Position numbers and translations under genes: made by a program. Under the pieces are notes generated by a model that saw only the letters and a list, made by a program, of their open reading frames with translations, did no database searches and was not told the origin of the DNA. From the NCBI GenBank assembly GCA_963855995.1, contig OY979727.1, positions 10,842,946 through 10,906,945 on the forward strand: a DNA stretch of 64,000 nucleotides, written 5' to 3'. The first letter of the stretch is position 1; each line of letters starts with the position of its first letter. This DNA is from Muricea muricata. Its lineage: Eukaryota; Cnidaria; Anthozoa; Malacalcyonacea; Plexauridae. Below, piece after piece: positions 13,001 through 28,000 of the stretch.

Positions 13001-16000
13001 ATCAAAACTGTTGCCTCGTTTTAAACTTCCTTTAAGTGTATGTGTTTACTATTCACCGACCTGGTTATATTTTGTAATTAGATATGCATCAAATCGTGAA
13101 ATAAATCACATAAAGTAAACCTCACCTGCATGAACTTCCAAGTACATGTACTTCATAAAAACATCGGTGGAAAAACATCGATGGAATATGATGTAAGAAT
13201 ACAACGCGTTGGCATGCAAAAGGGAGTTGTTCCAGGCCTGCTCGCGTTCGGTAGCCTTGATTATATCTATCAACCTGCAAATCACCCTAAAATAGTAAGG
13301 TGGAGGCGAAAAGGCTGAGAAACTAGGCTGGTCTACAACCACGTTTATCTAGAGGTTTTTATTGAGTTGATAGGTATCAAGGTATAGTAACCAATGATTG
13401 CTTGTCATAAATCCATTTATATCCACAATAGTACCTATTGGTAAACATGCAGGTTGTGCATCGTTTCACTGGTTCGTCAATGATTAACCCTTGTACTCCT
13501 GTCTTGGCTTTTGTCATCTTTGTAGCAAGATTTCTTCCCGTTTTATCCAAATGGTTGTGTGTATATATGTCTTTCCTAACATGTCGATTGTTTAACATTG
13601 ATGCGGTAACATGCTGGCGTAATGATGATGTCAACAGATAGCATTTACTTGTCAAGTCTCTCCTTGTAAATCTTGTTTAACATGGACCGATAATTTTCGT
13701 TGTTGTGCGTGTTGACGTGCGTGTTCCGTTTTCTCTGAACGATTTCACATCGATATTAGCGCTACATGAAAATCGCATGACCGAGATCATAAGCTGAAAA
13801 TATTCCTCTTTAACTTTGCGCATCCATAAAATTACCATCCGAAGACACATACATACAATCTCAGTGTTGTCTTCATGTATGAACCAACATTTCTTCCTTA
13901 AAATAATTTTACATGCATGATTACATGCATTATCTGCTATATTCCTTCAATTTTGAGACATTCACTCGAAACTTCACGCTCTTCTACGATCATTAAAATC
14001 TGGTATGACATATTTAAAACAACTATTAGTAAACCGGTGTTTTTGAACAGTTTTTCAACACTTCTTGCAGGGTAGAAAGTATAAATTCCAAATATACCTA
14101 TACGTATATAGCTCTCGATCCAGTCGCATCATGTGTTAACAACTATTACTGATTTTGACCCTTCCAGGTAGTGTATAATGCGTCCACATGCTCCATTTCT
14201 GTGTCCTTGTTCTTTTTGAAGCTTCCATCTATCAAGTACTAGGCATTTTTCTTTCTAGTTTTTGTAAAAGAACGGACATTTGACATACAGTACGAGTATA
14301 ACTTGTCGCTTTCAGCTCATTTATGTCTCTGATTTGAAAATACTTTGGCATAAATTTCAAGAGAAAATGAGGACTCCTGTCGAGCATTATAGAAATACGA
14401 TGCATTGTTTCTTCAACACTTCGTGTGAACGGAATTTCATTATTTTTGTGGTTTGTTATCGGTGTATAAGACATATATCAATGCAAAGAAATAAAATGTT
14501 TTGTGATGTTCTGGGTAACGTAATCCGGATCCCTGTCATGGGTTGATTTGATCCATAACCACTTAATCTTATCCATATCCTCTTAACCACATTATCTTAT
14601 ATTCAAGAATATAAACACGCGGGTATATCGAGTTAGAGAAACACGCGGGAAGTTGGCGAGAAACGAGAAATTGCGTGGGAAGACGAGCACGAGTTGGGGG
14701 TAGTTAGTGAATGAGTTTACGATTACAATTGTATCCATATATCAGGCAAGTTTTCAGTAAATGTTTCAGAAAGCGTTTCTTACAACAACTATTGCACTTC
14801 TTTTGCACACATTTTAGAATAAAATTTATAATGCAATGTATAGCTTAGCTACAATTAACTTTCTATGTATGTACATTATGATTCATTATACATCATACAT
14901 TTTACATCATACAACGTCAAGAGATAACAATATGTTGAACATGCGAAGCTACACACGGAAATACGTTTTAAAAAAATTATTCATGAAATTATATTTGTAT
15001 ATACCATTAATTATTTTTCATTTCACGGAGAAATACATTTTTCATCAGTGTCTGTGTACGTTGATACAGAATCGTCCTGCTTTGCATAAACCTCGCAATT
15101 TTTTAGCACTTTTTTTAAGGTCATTTTATTAGTAAATTACAAAATTTGTGTCCGTTCTTATAACTGGTACACAGATAGTGCTGTATACATTGATATACAT
15201 TCAAGACGGCCACTCATATTGTAAACATTACTTAAAAGTAATAGGGGTTAAATTTTCATTCGGATATTCATCGGTGCTAATAATAATAATAATAATAATA
15301 ATATGATAATAATAATGATTTGTTAAACAATATATCCACAGAGTGGCTCTTCACTTGGTCACAATATAATAAATAATGATAAAAATTTAAAAATTAAGAA
15401 TGCATATTGCAAGCTATATACAATTAAGGTGAAATCTAGTTAAGGAGTTCTAAAGCCCTAGTATAAATAATGTTCCTAGTCTCTCTACAAAAGGTGGTAA
15501 AATCTGAACAGTTTCTCACATCTTCAGGCAATGAATTGAAAACATGCGAAGCTTGATCTTGTAGCGTATTACTAATCAATGGTCTCTCTAATTGCAAACC
15601 ATTACTAGATCTTAAACACCTGTTGTGCTGAAATATAGTTAATTTTAAGTAATTTGGCCAATTAGTATTGTGTATGGCTTTATGAGTCGCCTTGAGTAAA
15701 TTCCATTCACGTTGTTCCTTCACTGGAAGCCACTTGAGTTTTAAAACTATATCTTCAGTGGAAGCGTATCGGCCAAGTACGAAACTAGCTGCCGCCTTTT
15801 GAACTCTCTGAAGACGTTTCGATAAATAGTCTGGAAGTGGATGGTACACAATATCATTATAGTATAGTTTACTTAGAACAAGTGCTTGTGCTAGGTTCTT
15901 CCTGATATGAAAAGGTAATATTTTTTTCAATTTCTTAATTGATGTTAGTGTAGCATAACAAGAAGCCGCAGTATGCTTAACATTCTCTTCCCAATTTAAT

Positions 16001-19000
16001 AATTCAAATGAGTCGCATTATAAACACTGATGAAGAATCAAGCTTATCAACGAAAGTTTTTAAGTGATAATTTTACGTGGTGTTTCCAAAGATACAATAT
16101 GATTGCTTATTAATCACGTGCGTCCACAATGGCTGAAGTGGATTCAATTATGACAACCAATGATACCTCAGCAATTTGTGTTGATTCGTGTTGATGTACC
16201 ATGTCACCAGTTTAGAAAAGACAACCATGAGGTTTATTTCATGTTAATAAAACCACAAATGTATTTCTTCATGATCTTTCGAGAGTTTTTGCAGACAAAA
16301 TATCATAAATCTCTCTCCTCAGTAAGTTGACAAAATCGGACTCCATGTTTACATTAGCTTGCGAACAGGTGTTGAATTTTGTGGGTAAGAAAATGTCAGC
16401 CAATCAAAACGCTCATACGACTTTTTTCACATGTGAAAAATATCGTACAACCAATCAAAACGCTCATACGACTTTTTTCACATGTGAAAAATATAGTATG
16501 CAGTGAAATACGAATTTTATTTCAGCCGAATATTACACGTAAATCTTTATACTCGTATAATAAATAAGGATATTTGTACTGAGTTTGACATTCAACAAAA
16601 AAGCCCATGAACATATACTTCTGCAATAAGTAACTGGTGTTTTAGGGATGAGATGCATATTTCATTATACCCATTAAAGTTATAGTCCTATTTAATATTG
16701 ACTCAATCATTATACCTCTGTTTACATGTCTTCCTGGTTGCAATTTGAGTCTAGTTCATACTTGTTCCAAACTTGTTGACAATTCTGGTACTATTTTTTT
16801 ACAAGTAGAAAAAGGTGGCTCTGTTACGTTTCGACTAATAAACATAGATTTCGCACACTTATGTGTCAATTTAACCTATATTTTGTAGTGAAAATTTCAT
16901 TTCTGTGTTCTTACGTGTTTCACTCTCTCACGTTGGAATTTTAGGGATTTGTTTTGATTAGACTTAAATTAGACTTAGATGAGGTGTACACCATGCCATG
17001 AAATTTAAATCATATTGATGATACATGTACTTGCGTGTCGCCATAGGCACAAGATATGTGGTGATCAGAAATTAATTACAAACTAGATAAAATATGCCAC
17101 AGATTAAGTATGTAACCTTCTTGAAACCATCTTAATCAATAAACTTCCCCTTACACTACAATTTTGACCGCAATTCTGCAACTTTGGTAGTTGTTGATAT
17201 ATACCTTAGCTATATGCCGAAACGAATTTCTAGTTAACTGCAAGCTATCATAAATGTGGGTTCTTGTTCACGTTAACTGAACAACTATTATTGGCCTGGT
17301 TTATTCAATATTTCTGCCATCATTCTATATATTATCAATTAGGCTGTGTATCATAAAAGTAATTTTATCATAACTAACTGAGGCAATTATTTATTATAAC
17401 TTATGCTAACCTACCAAACAATATTGTGTACGTGGTACATTTATAGTCTGGTTTTGCATTTTATTTATTTTATAATATCCTGGTTTCTATTATGTGTATG
17501 GCCGATTAATTAAATGATTCTGAGGAACATTAGGGACAAACACAATCCAAAAAAAAGATGCATGGCTAACACAGAGCCCAGCAAAAACATTTGCACCTTA
17601 GATCGTTTGTTTGTTTCCCTAGGGAGCTCGCTTGCTGGTCGCAATGACATACAATACTGTTCATTTATTCTTGTCGTATGTAAAAGGAGATGTGCAGACA
17701 AATGAAACCCCGAAGCAGGCAATTCTACCTGTGCATATTACCATTCAAAAGTCTTGTGACGAATGCAGTGTTCAGAAATTCAAAATCTTTCAAGAGTTTC
17801 GGTTGGTTGTTCATACTGCTAGACATATTATGACTGCTAACTAGTGTTAGCCGTTCCGCCGCGAATTCGAATTTATGCTGACATGACTCATTGAGTAACT
17901 AATTCTTTATTCTGGAAGTAAAACTACACAAACGAGACAAATTGACTATAAGATAACTAAACTAAACCGGTTGACTCTTCCTGTTGTCTTGTTGCTAGTT
18001 AAGGTCATCCACAATGAAAGGGGTCAATTGCCCTATTACTTCTTCGTCTTCATCTTCATCATCAGCAAGATAACCCTTTAAAAATAGGTAAAAAATGGTA
18101 GTGGATATTAGTTTGCCATGACATGTTTCAAATTATGGCGAACAACCAACCACAGCCTGTCGAATTAAATTTGCAATGTCGTTACAAGTTATTGGTCTAT
18201 AAAGTTGCCTGGGCTGCAAGTGGCACAAACCCTGGTTTCCAAGCTTGGAAGACAAGAATGGTGACCACAACATCAGACGTGCTTGTTCATCATGCAAAGT
18301 ATTGTATAGTTTCTATTAGCAAAGCAAACAACTCTCAAATTGCAACTTGGATGATAAAACAAGTACCGTATCACTGGATCCTTCTGATTCTTGATCGTCT
18401 CCCTCGTAAGCTGCATCATCATCAGACTGCAAATGAAACAGCACAGAGATAGTTTTAACTGGTAAAACAAACAATGTGCTAGTTGTAAGACCATGCCAAC
18501 AAAAAATTAAACCAGAATTGTACTAGAGTTTTTGTAAGTTTAATTTTCTGGAGACACCTCGTTAATATATTATTGCAAAGCTTTCAACCCCTAGCTAGGA
18601 TCTTCATTAGTGCTAGTACTGATTAGATTTTTTTTGTAAATCTGAGTTTACGAATCGAAAGCTTTGTAATATAACTTTGCATGTTTAAAAAACTTTTCGA
18701 AGCAAGCAACTCTCAAATTGTAACTTCTATTGTTGACCACCATGCAAATCTACAAAGAAGTTACTATATAGTTTCTTTTATCAAATTATTAATTGTAACT
18801 TGAACAATACAACAAGTACCGTGTCACCGGATCCTTCTGATTTCTCATCGTCACCATCATAAGCTGCATCATCATCAGACTGCAACTATAACAACACAGA
18901 GGAGGTTTTAAGCGCTAAAAGAAAAAACTTGCTAACTATAAAACCATGCCAAAACAATAAAATTAGAATTGTACTGGAGTTTTTGTATCATATAGAATTG

Positions 19001-22000
19001 TACTAGAGATTTGATCAGGTTATTCACGAATCCATAATAAACATTCTTAACCACATCAGGCAAATTTTCAGTAAATGTTCGATAAGAAAGTGTTTGTTAC
19101 AACAACTATTGCACTTCTATTCTACACATTTTAGAATAAAATGTATAATGCAATCTTGAACGCGATCACGATAACCTGACGAACTTCAATCCATACACCC
19201 ACCGTGGTTTTCATGCGCAATTTACTGTTGGTTTGCCGCACACTTCCTTTAAAAAACATTACTTGATTGTAAATCTGGTCCATTCGATATAAACAACTGT
19301 TAGAAATATTAATGTTTTTCCAATAGAACCAAATCTGGTATAACGTAATGCTACAACAGCCATCTATCTCTTAAATACTCTTCATAGTTTTTGTAAATGA
19401 GCCGACACTCATAACTCGTACGTATTATTTCAGCTTAACCGAGACAAAGCCGACGCGATTTGACAACGCGACGCGAATTTTCGGTTTTCAACGTCCTTTA
19501 ACTTTAATCTTTTCCATTTCTCTTTTCTATTTTTCTTCAATCTTCGGAAGGACTTCAGCAATTTAAGCTATTTGGTGCACATATCTAACCAAATTTCTTT
19601 CTGTTGATGGTTTTATTTCCTTTTAACAATCAAAAACTCGCTTCGCAAATCTTACCCAGCTGTGCGGGGCTGTAAATCGTTTCCTTGTTTGCGTACGAAT
19701 TCGTTTTGAACAGTGCTCGCGCCAATAAGATATATGAATGATAAATGACTAGGGTTGAATTGATCATGAATTGGGGGGGGGGGGGGGGATGTATTGGTTT
19801 TTGGTCTCGTGCATCAGGAAATAAACAATCCCGGATTTGAAAAAAAAGTGCTTGAAATTCGAGTTTTATGGCGTAGTTTCAAAATCATCGGCATTTTATA
19901 AACAAAGTGCAAGACAGCATGCAAATATTATAGGTAATAAAAGCGCGTATATTTAACACCCCCCCCCCCTTCCGAAAGCTTTGTTGATAATAGGCAATTT
20001 CTATGATAGACTGAATTTTGATCTGAATCATATTATCTGAATATGAACAAAATCTTTAATCACAACTAAAGAAAGCATCTTAAAATTAGTAGAACTGCTA
20101 AGTTTTGTGACATTTTGTATATATTTTTATAACGCAGCCGATTTGAGGCGAATGTGCTAGGCTGTTCCGTGCGTAATACAAGTCTTAAACAAAATTCGCA
20201 AATTTCTTGGGGCTATATTTTCCATTATTTACAACATTTCGCCACCAAACTTTCCAATTTCAAGACGCTCTTTTCAGCTGGGATGGAAGATTTTGCTCGT
20301 TTTGCCTGGATTACAATTTAGTCAATCATTGCCTGTTCTGTTAGCTTCTTTTACGTTTGCATACTGTATGTCCGCATATTGTATAGAGTGCTCTAACAAG
20401 CCTGATACTTACACTCCTTGTATATGATGTTACAAAACTGCAGGCACAAGGTTGTAACAATGTTGTTATATCATGATTGTGTTAGACTTGTTGCAACAAC
20501 CTTGTACAAAATGTTATCACAAGTTGGTAACAGCTTGTTCCAAACTTTAAAAACAATTTTAGTACTATAAGTATGATGTTATTGCCAGTAGAAAAAAGTG
20601 GCTCTGTTACCTTCTGACTAATAAACGTACATTTTTTCATGTTTATGTGTCAATTTAGCCTATATACTTTATAGTGAAAATTAGTGAAAATTTATTTCTG
20701 TGTTCTTTTTGTCCTTTGTAGCCACTCAACTTAATAAGTACTATATTTACAACATGATCGACCGTATTATTCCTGCTATCCTTCTATATATTATTAAAAT
20801 AATTTGTCAATTAGGCTGTATCTAATAAAAGTAGTTTTATCATAACTAACTGAAGCAATTGTTATTTATTTCTAAAAAACTTGAGTGTGTTATGCTGACC
20901 TACCAAACAATATTATGTGATAAATTTATAGTCTGGTTTTTCATTTTTATTTATTCAGTATAATATCCTGGATTCTGTTAACATTATGTGTATGCAACTT
21001 AACTGCTAAATTTCATGCACAATTACAAGGCGTGGATGAAACTCATTGCGTGTTCGCAATCATTTTGTTCACTTTCGAAGGCTAGCTCTTCTTCCTGTTG
21101 AAACTCTTCATTCTCTTCTGCTTGCGAGTTGCCATTGGTTTCAATTCCGGCAATTGTCGCATCACGTTCAGTGGCCTCGACTGACTGTGGACCTACCATT
21201 TCAAACTCTTCAACATCTTTTGATAGAGGCTCAGCACATTCTTTATCTCCCGCAACATTCACTTTCACGTAGGATGCATCGATTGGGTCGCACGTGGTGG
21301 CGTAAGGTTCTACGATTTCGAAATCGTTTTCCTCCGCGAGTGATGCTGTAGCTTTACTTGTTTCTTTTGCAGCGTCATTCGCTTCGACATAGGACGTACC
21401 ATCTGGATGATCCACCATAACGTACTCTGCGCCAGCCAAAGTTGACTGTGCACCTACCATTTCAAAGTTTTCGGCTTCTGGCGATACTGGATAGCCATAT
21501 GCACTGCGTCCATCTGTCCTCGCTTGCCGGTTCATTTCGCTGTTCAGTCTAATGAAATCAAAAGTAGTATAGCAAAACTAAACGTTCTGTAGCACCTTTA
21601 TGCAAATGTAATTTATGGCAAGGTACCTCATTCATCAATATACTTGAAATCATGCTCGTATCAGAATTCTTGCCTGATTGCAGAACAACTACATTACTTT
21701 AATTTTATTTACATAGTTACATCAATTTGTTAAGGAGAGCAGCCGTATATATTTCCGAAGCTGATCCTACATGAGATTAAAGAATTTGCATATTTACAAC
21801 CATCCATGGCCTAATAAACATAAACGATTATGTTAACATGTACATGTAGACATGTACTAGTGACAATAGATAAATGTACACGAATTAACTGGCATTATAC
21901 TATAGAAGCTGTAAAGTAAGTGCTAAGACTGAGGATTGGGAATACCTGTTCATTTAAAAGGGAACATCATAAACTTGATAATTTGTAAATTTTCTTGAAT

Positions 22001-25000
22001 AGACTTGCTCATGAACTTATGTGATTTTCACTCATTATATATTTTAATATCTTTAACATTTTTAACCTTATTAACTCACTCATATTATTACGTATCATTT
22101 TTATACATAGCTATATGCACGGCCATCTTAAAATCTTAAAATTTCATGTAATATAAACTCGTAATTTACTTTATATAGAGATGTCTTAGGGCTATGGTTG
22201 AGGTGTCACCGTGTTAAAATATTTGTAAATAATAACAATGATAATAATAATAATAATAATAATAATAATATGAAGGCATTAATTTTCTCAGGGTTGTTAA
22301 GCCAAAATATATACATTGTACCTTGAACTTTATGTTTTTTACTGTAGTACTATAATGCTTCAACTATTTTACTCATATTGCAAACGATGATGGCTGCTGG
22401 GATTTCAAGAGTTTTGGCCTAATGTATTAGGACGTCTTTCATGAATGATATGAGCCATGTGGCTAAACAAATATCTAAAAACCTTATTAGATTTACTCAT
22501 CCATTTGAAAATAAACCAGAAGAGCTGAGTGCTATATAGCACCACATATAAGAATAGAAAATTAAACCTATAATTGTTTCTTAGATTTAATAACAAAGAC
22601 TATGGTCAACTTTACTCATATAGTCAAAAACACCTTAAGGGATATAGCCACAACTACTATTAATCAGTGTTGCTTATCAAGCACTGATCCTTATTCTTCT
22701 ATTTGGAAATCCTGCAAGAAATGCTGTCCACTATGCAAACACAAGAGACCGTATGGCAGAGACTGATGGCAACTCCTATTTGTAGTTAAGTTTTTGCGAG
22801 TTTTTAAAAAGTTGAACACACAATTCATGTTCCAGTGTAGATTGTGTGCTCAAATTTCCCGATTAGTTCACAGGTTCTCTCAAAATAAAATTGTCTTATA
22901 GCATTGGCTTGCAGTTATAACAGAATTGGCTTGCAGTTATAACAGAATTGGCTTGCAGTTATAACAGAATTGGCTAGCAGTGCTTATATTTGATACTTCA
23001 ACGTTTTGTCACGTGGATGTGCACCACAATATTGTTTTTATATATAAGTTGTTGGCGCACATCGTGTTAGTTCATGTTGAAATGCTAGAATGTCGTTTTT
23101 AATGTTGTACGACTTTTGAGGCCTCTAAGATATCTTTGTGACATTTCATGATCAAACATGTCTACTGTCTTGGATATGTCATGCATGTCAATACATGATA
23201 CACAATAATCTCGTTTTACTATTAAAAACATCGAAAAACTCTTACCTAGCACGGGAAATACGATACTATAAGCCGCTGCTCCCACTGCACTGCACTTGAA
23301 GCAAACAAACTACGTCCCGCTGTGTGCATATACATATGACACCTGTTTTGTACATTGATGGATAGAAAAGGACCCTATTGCATGTCCTGTGATATCCCTT
23401 ACCTGGATATTATTGTCTATGTTATGTGATATAATCACTGTTAAGTAATATTCACCAAGCTCTTTCATAGTCTTGCTAAACATTGTTCCTAAGTGCAATT
23501 GTACATCCACTTTATATATAACCTGTTCGTGCTACGAATGCTTTTTACTGCTATATCACATCATGGCTTTTCCTTCTTTGTAATGTATTCATAGTTTTAT
23601 ACGTGTTTATGCAGAACCGTCTTTCAAGCTTTCTTTTGTTCACACCCATTGCTGTACGTCTTTGGTAATATTCTTTTGTATACTTTATTATTAGAAGTTG
23701 CGCCAGGTGTTTCATTCAATAAGAGTCTCTTAATTATTGTCGACGAAAAATGTTCCCACATTAAAGTTTTGTGACATTCATCAGGATAAATCAAGCGCGC
23801 CATCCGAATCGTAGCCCTTTCTTTATATGTGTTTTTGTCTTTCGTGTTTAACTCATCTGTAACATCTCCACATGTCTGCTTTACATCACCCCACATGATA
23901 GTATATTGTCTTGAGATTTTGTCTCAAAGGAGATACATATGACAAAATAATTGAGCCACATATTCAATGTCACGATAAATTTAGTTGTATTTTGACGATA
24001 ATGATAAATTATGTATAGTTGGTATTTTTTCACGCTGTGCTATTGAAAATAGCACATTGTGCATTTTTAAATTTCCTGCAATTTTTAATTCCTGCAAGAT
24101 TTCTCTAAAAAACGATGTGCCTTGGCAAGAACGCTTTAAAGTCCTTTATTAATTAAGGCAACGAACATTATATATTGGCTGTTGCGGCATAGGCATATAC
24201 AATAGTCGTACAATCATCAGAACTAGTTGTAGGTTTAATTTTTCCGCTATAATTTTTGTGATAGCAATGGAAGTTGTAATTTGCGTGGGTTGTAGTGAGA
24301 ATTTTCCGAGGAATCGATCATCAATATAAACAGTCCTGAAAATAATTGAGTTTTCGTTATGTAGCAACGACGAATTTGATTGGTCGTAACTAGCATAATA
24401 GTCCGGTCGCTTAGCGTCAAAAATTGGCAAGATCGTGACAAAGCAGACAAAGTCAGTATTCTCTTTCCCTGCGACTCCTCATGACAATTGAAATGTTTTT
24501 GGGGGTGTAATGAAGAAGTTCAAAAATTTATCACTCGGGGGGGGGGGGGGTGGTGGTGAAAAAAGTACTTTTTTGAAATAGGTTGCGAACGTTTGTTCAT
24601 GTCACACTTAGTTATCGTATTTAATAATAATATGTTTGGTTTTTTCTCAAAGACATGGACCTATAAAGCATGTAAAATTTTCTGTTTGATGTTTTCAAAT
24701 TAAATACTATTGACTGGCAGAGAAAAATTGCCAACCGTTAACGTGCCATCTCATTGAGGTAACACCCCCTGACTTGAAAATTTTAGGCACCCCTTCTTAA
24801 ATTCATTAGGATGCATAGTTAATCAATTGTAGAAGGGGTGCCCAAGTTTATCACCGCCAGTAACGATTTTTACCATAAGCCAGCAGACTATAACCCTGGT
24901 TTCAATTTGGTCAACTGTCGTAACAAAGTCGTTCTCGACGATGTGATATAGTGCAGATTTATCTTTTCTCTTATGGGCTGTATTCAAATTAGTCATATTA

Positions 25001-28000
25001 AGTGTAGATTGGCGTACATATTGTATGACATCGGTCACTTTGATATATTCACGACATTCACGACTAAATGGAAACTAGACTTTACAGTCACGACAGTAGA
25101 AAAGCAATGGTCCAATTCCATAATGGACAAAATTTTAAAAAGAGTTGAATATAGATATACTTACTTTTTTCAATAGCGTAACAAATGTCAGAGAGCGTTG
25201 GCGCTGTAAAATTTGCCGTTATAGAATTGCAAAGCTCACATAGCACATCGCTCTTAATTTTGTTGTACGTTTGTTTAAAAATTGAGCGATAACTGCTGCG
25301 ACATTATTATCAGTTCTCCTTACTTTATGTCGATTTTTTTTGACATAAGCATGATGAACGTTTAGTATTTGTTAATTGGTGTATCAATAATACTTTTTTT
25401 ATATTTGCTACAAAGTCAACTTTATTGAAAATTTTGTATTATCGTGAATACATTTCCACAGTTGCAATGCTACAGTTCTACTCTCAGGGTAACTTTATCT
25501 GTTGTTTATTATACATCAAACCCACTTACTCACTGATGAAATAATGTTTTACATTAATCCCGAGCATACGGCATTAGAGTTTTTATATTTTTTATAGTGT
25601 GATTTCAATAAATGCATATATGTATTAATCTAGGTGCTCTACAATAGATGGAGTTGTGATGACCAATACTGCAATTTGTCTAGCAACATCCTCTGAATAT
25701 TCAACAATTTGTCTTTCAAAATGCTCTTCCAACTCACGATTTTCACCTCTGTCGTCTCTTGGTAGACCGTCACTCAAACCTTGAACAGGTATTAATGATG
25801 GTTGGGGGATTCGTTTGGGGTTTCACTCTGTTATTAGTTGGGTCTGATAAACAAAGCATATACGATTATCAGTTTCTTTATAGTTTAAAGGAGCTAATTA
25901 AATAAATAGAGATATTTGTACTGAGGTTGACAGTCAACAAAAACCCCATGAAAAAAGACTTCTGCAATAAGTAACTGGTGTTTAAGCATGAGATGTATAT
26001 TTCATTATACCCATTACAGTTGTAGTCCAATTTAAGATTGACTCAATCATCATACCTCTGTTTGCCTGTCTTCCTGGTTGCAATTTGAATCTAGTTCATA
26101 CTTGTTCCAAACGTTGACAATTCTAGTACTATTTTTTTACAAGTAGAAAAAGGTGGCTCTGTTACGTTTCGACTAATAAACATAGATTTCGCACACTTAT
26201 GTGTCAATTTAACCTATACTTTATGGTGAAAATTTCATTGCTGTGTTCAGTCTGTCGTGTTGGAATTTTGGGATCTGTTTTGATTAGACTTGAATTAGAC
26301 TTAGATGAGGTGTACACGTTTATTTTGGAAGAAAAAGATGCCATGAAATTTAAATCATATTGATAATACATGTAGCTACTTGCGCGTATCGCCGTAGGTG
26401 GTGATCAGAAATTAATTATAAACTAAATAAAATATGCCATAGATTAAGTATGCAACCTTCTTGAAACCATCTTAATCAATAAACTTCCCCTTACACTACA
26501 ATTTCGATCGCAATTCTGCATCTTTGGTAATTGTTGATAAATACCTTAGCTATATGCCTAAACGAATTTCTAATTAATTTCAAGCTATTATAAATCTGGG
26601 TTCTTGCTCACGTTAACTGAACAATTAATATTGGCCTGGTTATTCAATATTTCTGCCATCATTCTATATATTATCAATTAGGCTGTACATCATAAAAGTA
26701 ATTTTATCATAACTAACTGAAGCAATTATATATTTATTATAACTTGTGCTAACCCACCAAACAATATTATGTACGTGGTACATTTATATAGTCTGGTTTT
26801 GCATTTTATATTTTTTATAATATCCTGGTTTCTATTATGTGTATGGTCGGATAACTAAATGATTCTGAGGGAGAGGAGGGACAAACACAATCCAACCAAA
26901 AAATGGCTAGCAAACAGCCCAGCAAAAACATTTGCACCTTATATAGCTTAAAATGCCCCCAAAATGCCGAGGAGTTCGCTTGCTGGTCGCAATGACATAC
27001 AATACTGTTCATTTATTCTTGTCGTATGTCAAAGCCCAAAGGAAGATGTGCAGACAAATGAAACCCCGAAGAAGGCAATTCTACCCGTGCATTTTGCCGT
27101 TCACAAGTCTTGTGAGGAATGCAGTGTTCAGAAACTCAAAATCTTTCAAGAGTTTCGATAAGTTAATTAAATTACGAGCACGCTGGGCGCAGACATGCGC
27201 CAAAAGTATGGTTTATATTGCCTGTATAAGAAAGTTGGTTGTTCATACTGCTAGGCATATTACGACTGCTAACTAGTGTTAGCCGTTCCGCCGTGAATTC
27301 GAATTCATGCTGATCAGACTCGTTGAGTAAGTAATTCTTTATTCTGGACGGATAAAACTACATAAACGAAACAAATTGACTGTAAGATAACTAAACTAAA
27401 CCGGTTGACTCTTGCTGTTGTCTTGTTGCTAATTGAGGTCATCCAGAACGAATGGAGTCAATTGCCCTACTACTTCTTCGTCTTCAACCTCGTCTTCATC
27501 GTCAGCAAGATAGCCCTTTAAAAATAGATAAAAAATGGTAGTGGATATTAGTTTGTCATGACACGTTTCAAATTATGGCGAACAAAAAACCACAGCCTGT
27601 CGAATTAAATTTGCAATGTCGTTACAAGTTATTGTCTATAAAGTTGTCTGGGTTGCAAGTGGCACAAACCCTGGTTTCCCAGCTTGGAAGAGAAGAATAG
27701 TGACCACAACATCAGACGTACTTGTTCATCATGCAAAGTATTGTATAGTTTCTATTAGCAAAGGCTGCAAAGCAAACAGATCTCAAATTGTAACTTGAAT
27801 AATAAAACAAGTACCGTATCACTGGATCCTTCTGATTCCTGATCGTCTTCCTCGTAAGCTGCATCATCATCAGACTGCAAATGAAACAGCACAGAGATAG
27901 TTTTAACTGGTAAAACAAACAATGTGCTAGTTGTAAGACCATGCCAACAAAAAATTAAACCAGAATTGTACTAGAGTTTTTGTAAGTTTAATTTTCTGGA

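Larger units (their letters stand above)
16568..18990. repeat. Duplicated block B, copy 1
   Basis: Aligned along its length with 25,912-28,440 and 41,050-43,900, and in part with 20,540-21,000. Shared landmarks include TTACGTTTCGACTAATAAACA, GAGGTGTACAC, CTAGTGTTAGCCGTTCCGCC and the small acidic exons. A 3' half of the EPDSN-type exon survives near 16,716-16,762 but has a stop (TAA on the minus strand). Confidence 0.85.
21536..25164. other. Intron region with small repeats, no firm gene
   Basis: 22,225-22,270 is a (TAA)n tract. 22,903-22,981 is a 22-base tandem repeat. A G14 run lies at 24,537-24,550. A MITE lies at 24,898-25,076. A possible 39-nt minus-strand exon at 23,246-23,284 sits between 'gtgcag' and GTAAGAG, with no clear frame. 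A minus-strand ORF at 24,149-24,430 contains an AG acceptor-like site, but I cannot support it as a gene. Confidence 0.45.

Noticed and set aside
15436-15930. 164-residue ORF as a host gene
   Set aside because: It is the C-terminal end of a LINE polymerase inside an insertion with a (TAA)n tail and an empty paralogous site.
17510-17722. Possible membrane-spanning exon in block B (minus strand)
   Set aside because: The hydrophobic frame of copy 1 is broken by frameshifts in copies 2 and 3, and no acceptor or donor frames it.
21046-21351. 101-residue plus-strand ORF
   Set aside because: It is an antisense shadow of the 170-residue minus ORF, whose internal repeats and paralogues show that the minus strand is the meaningful one.
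24823-25038. 71-residue minus ORF similar to sequence at 6.9 kb in ODF2
   Set aside because: The similarity is a shared MITE with GGTTTCCAT-type ends, not an ODF2 exon; the 6.9 kb copy is intronic.
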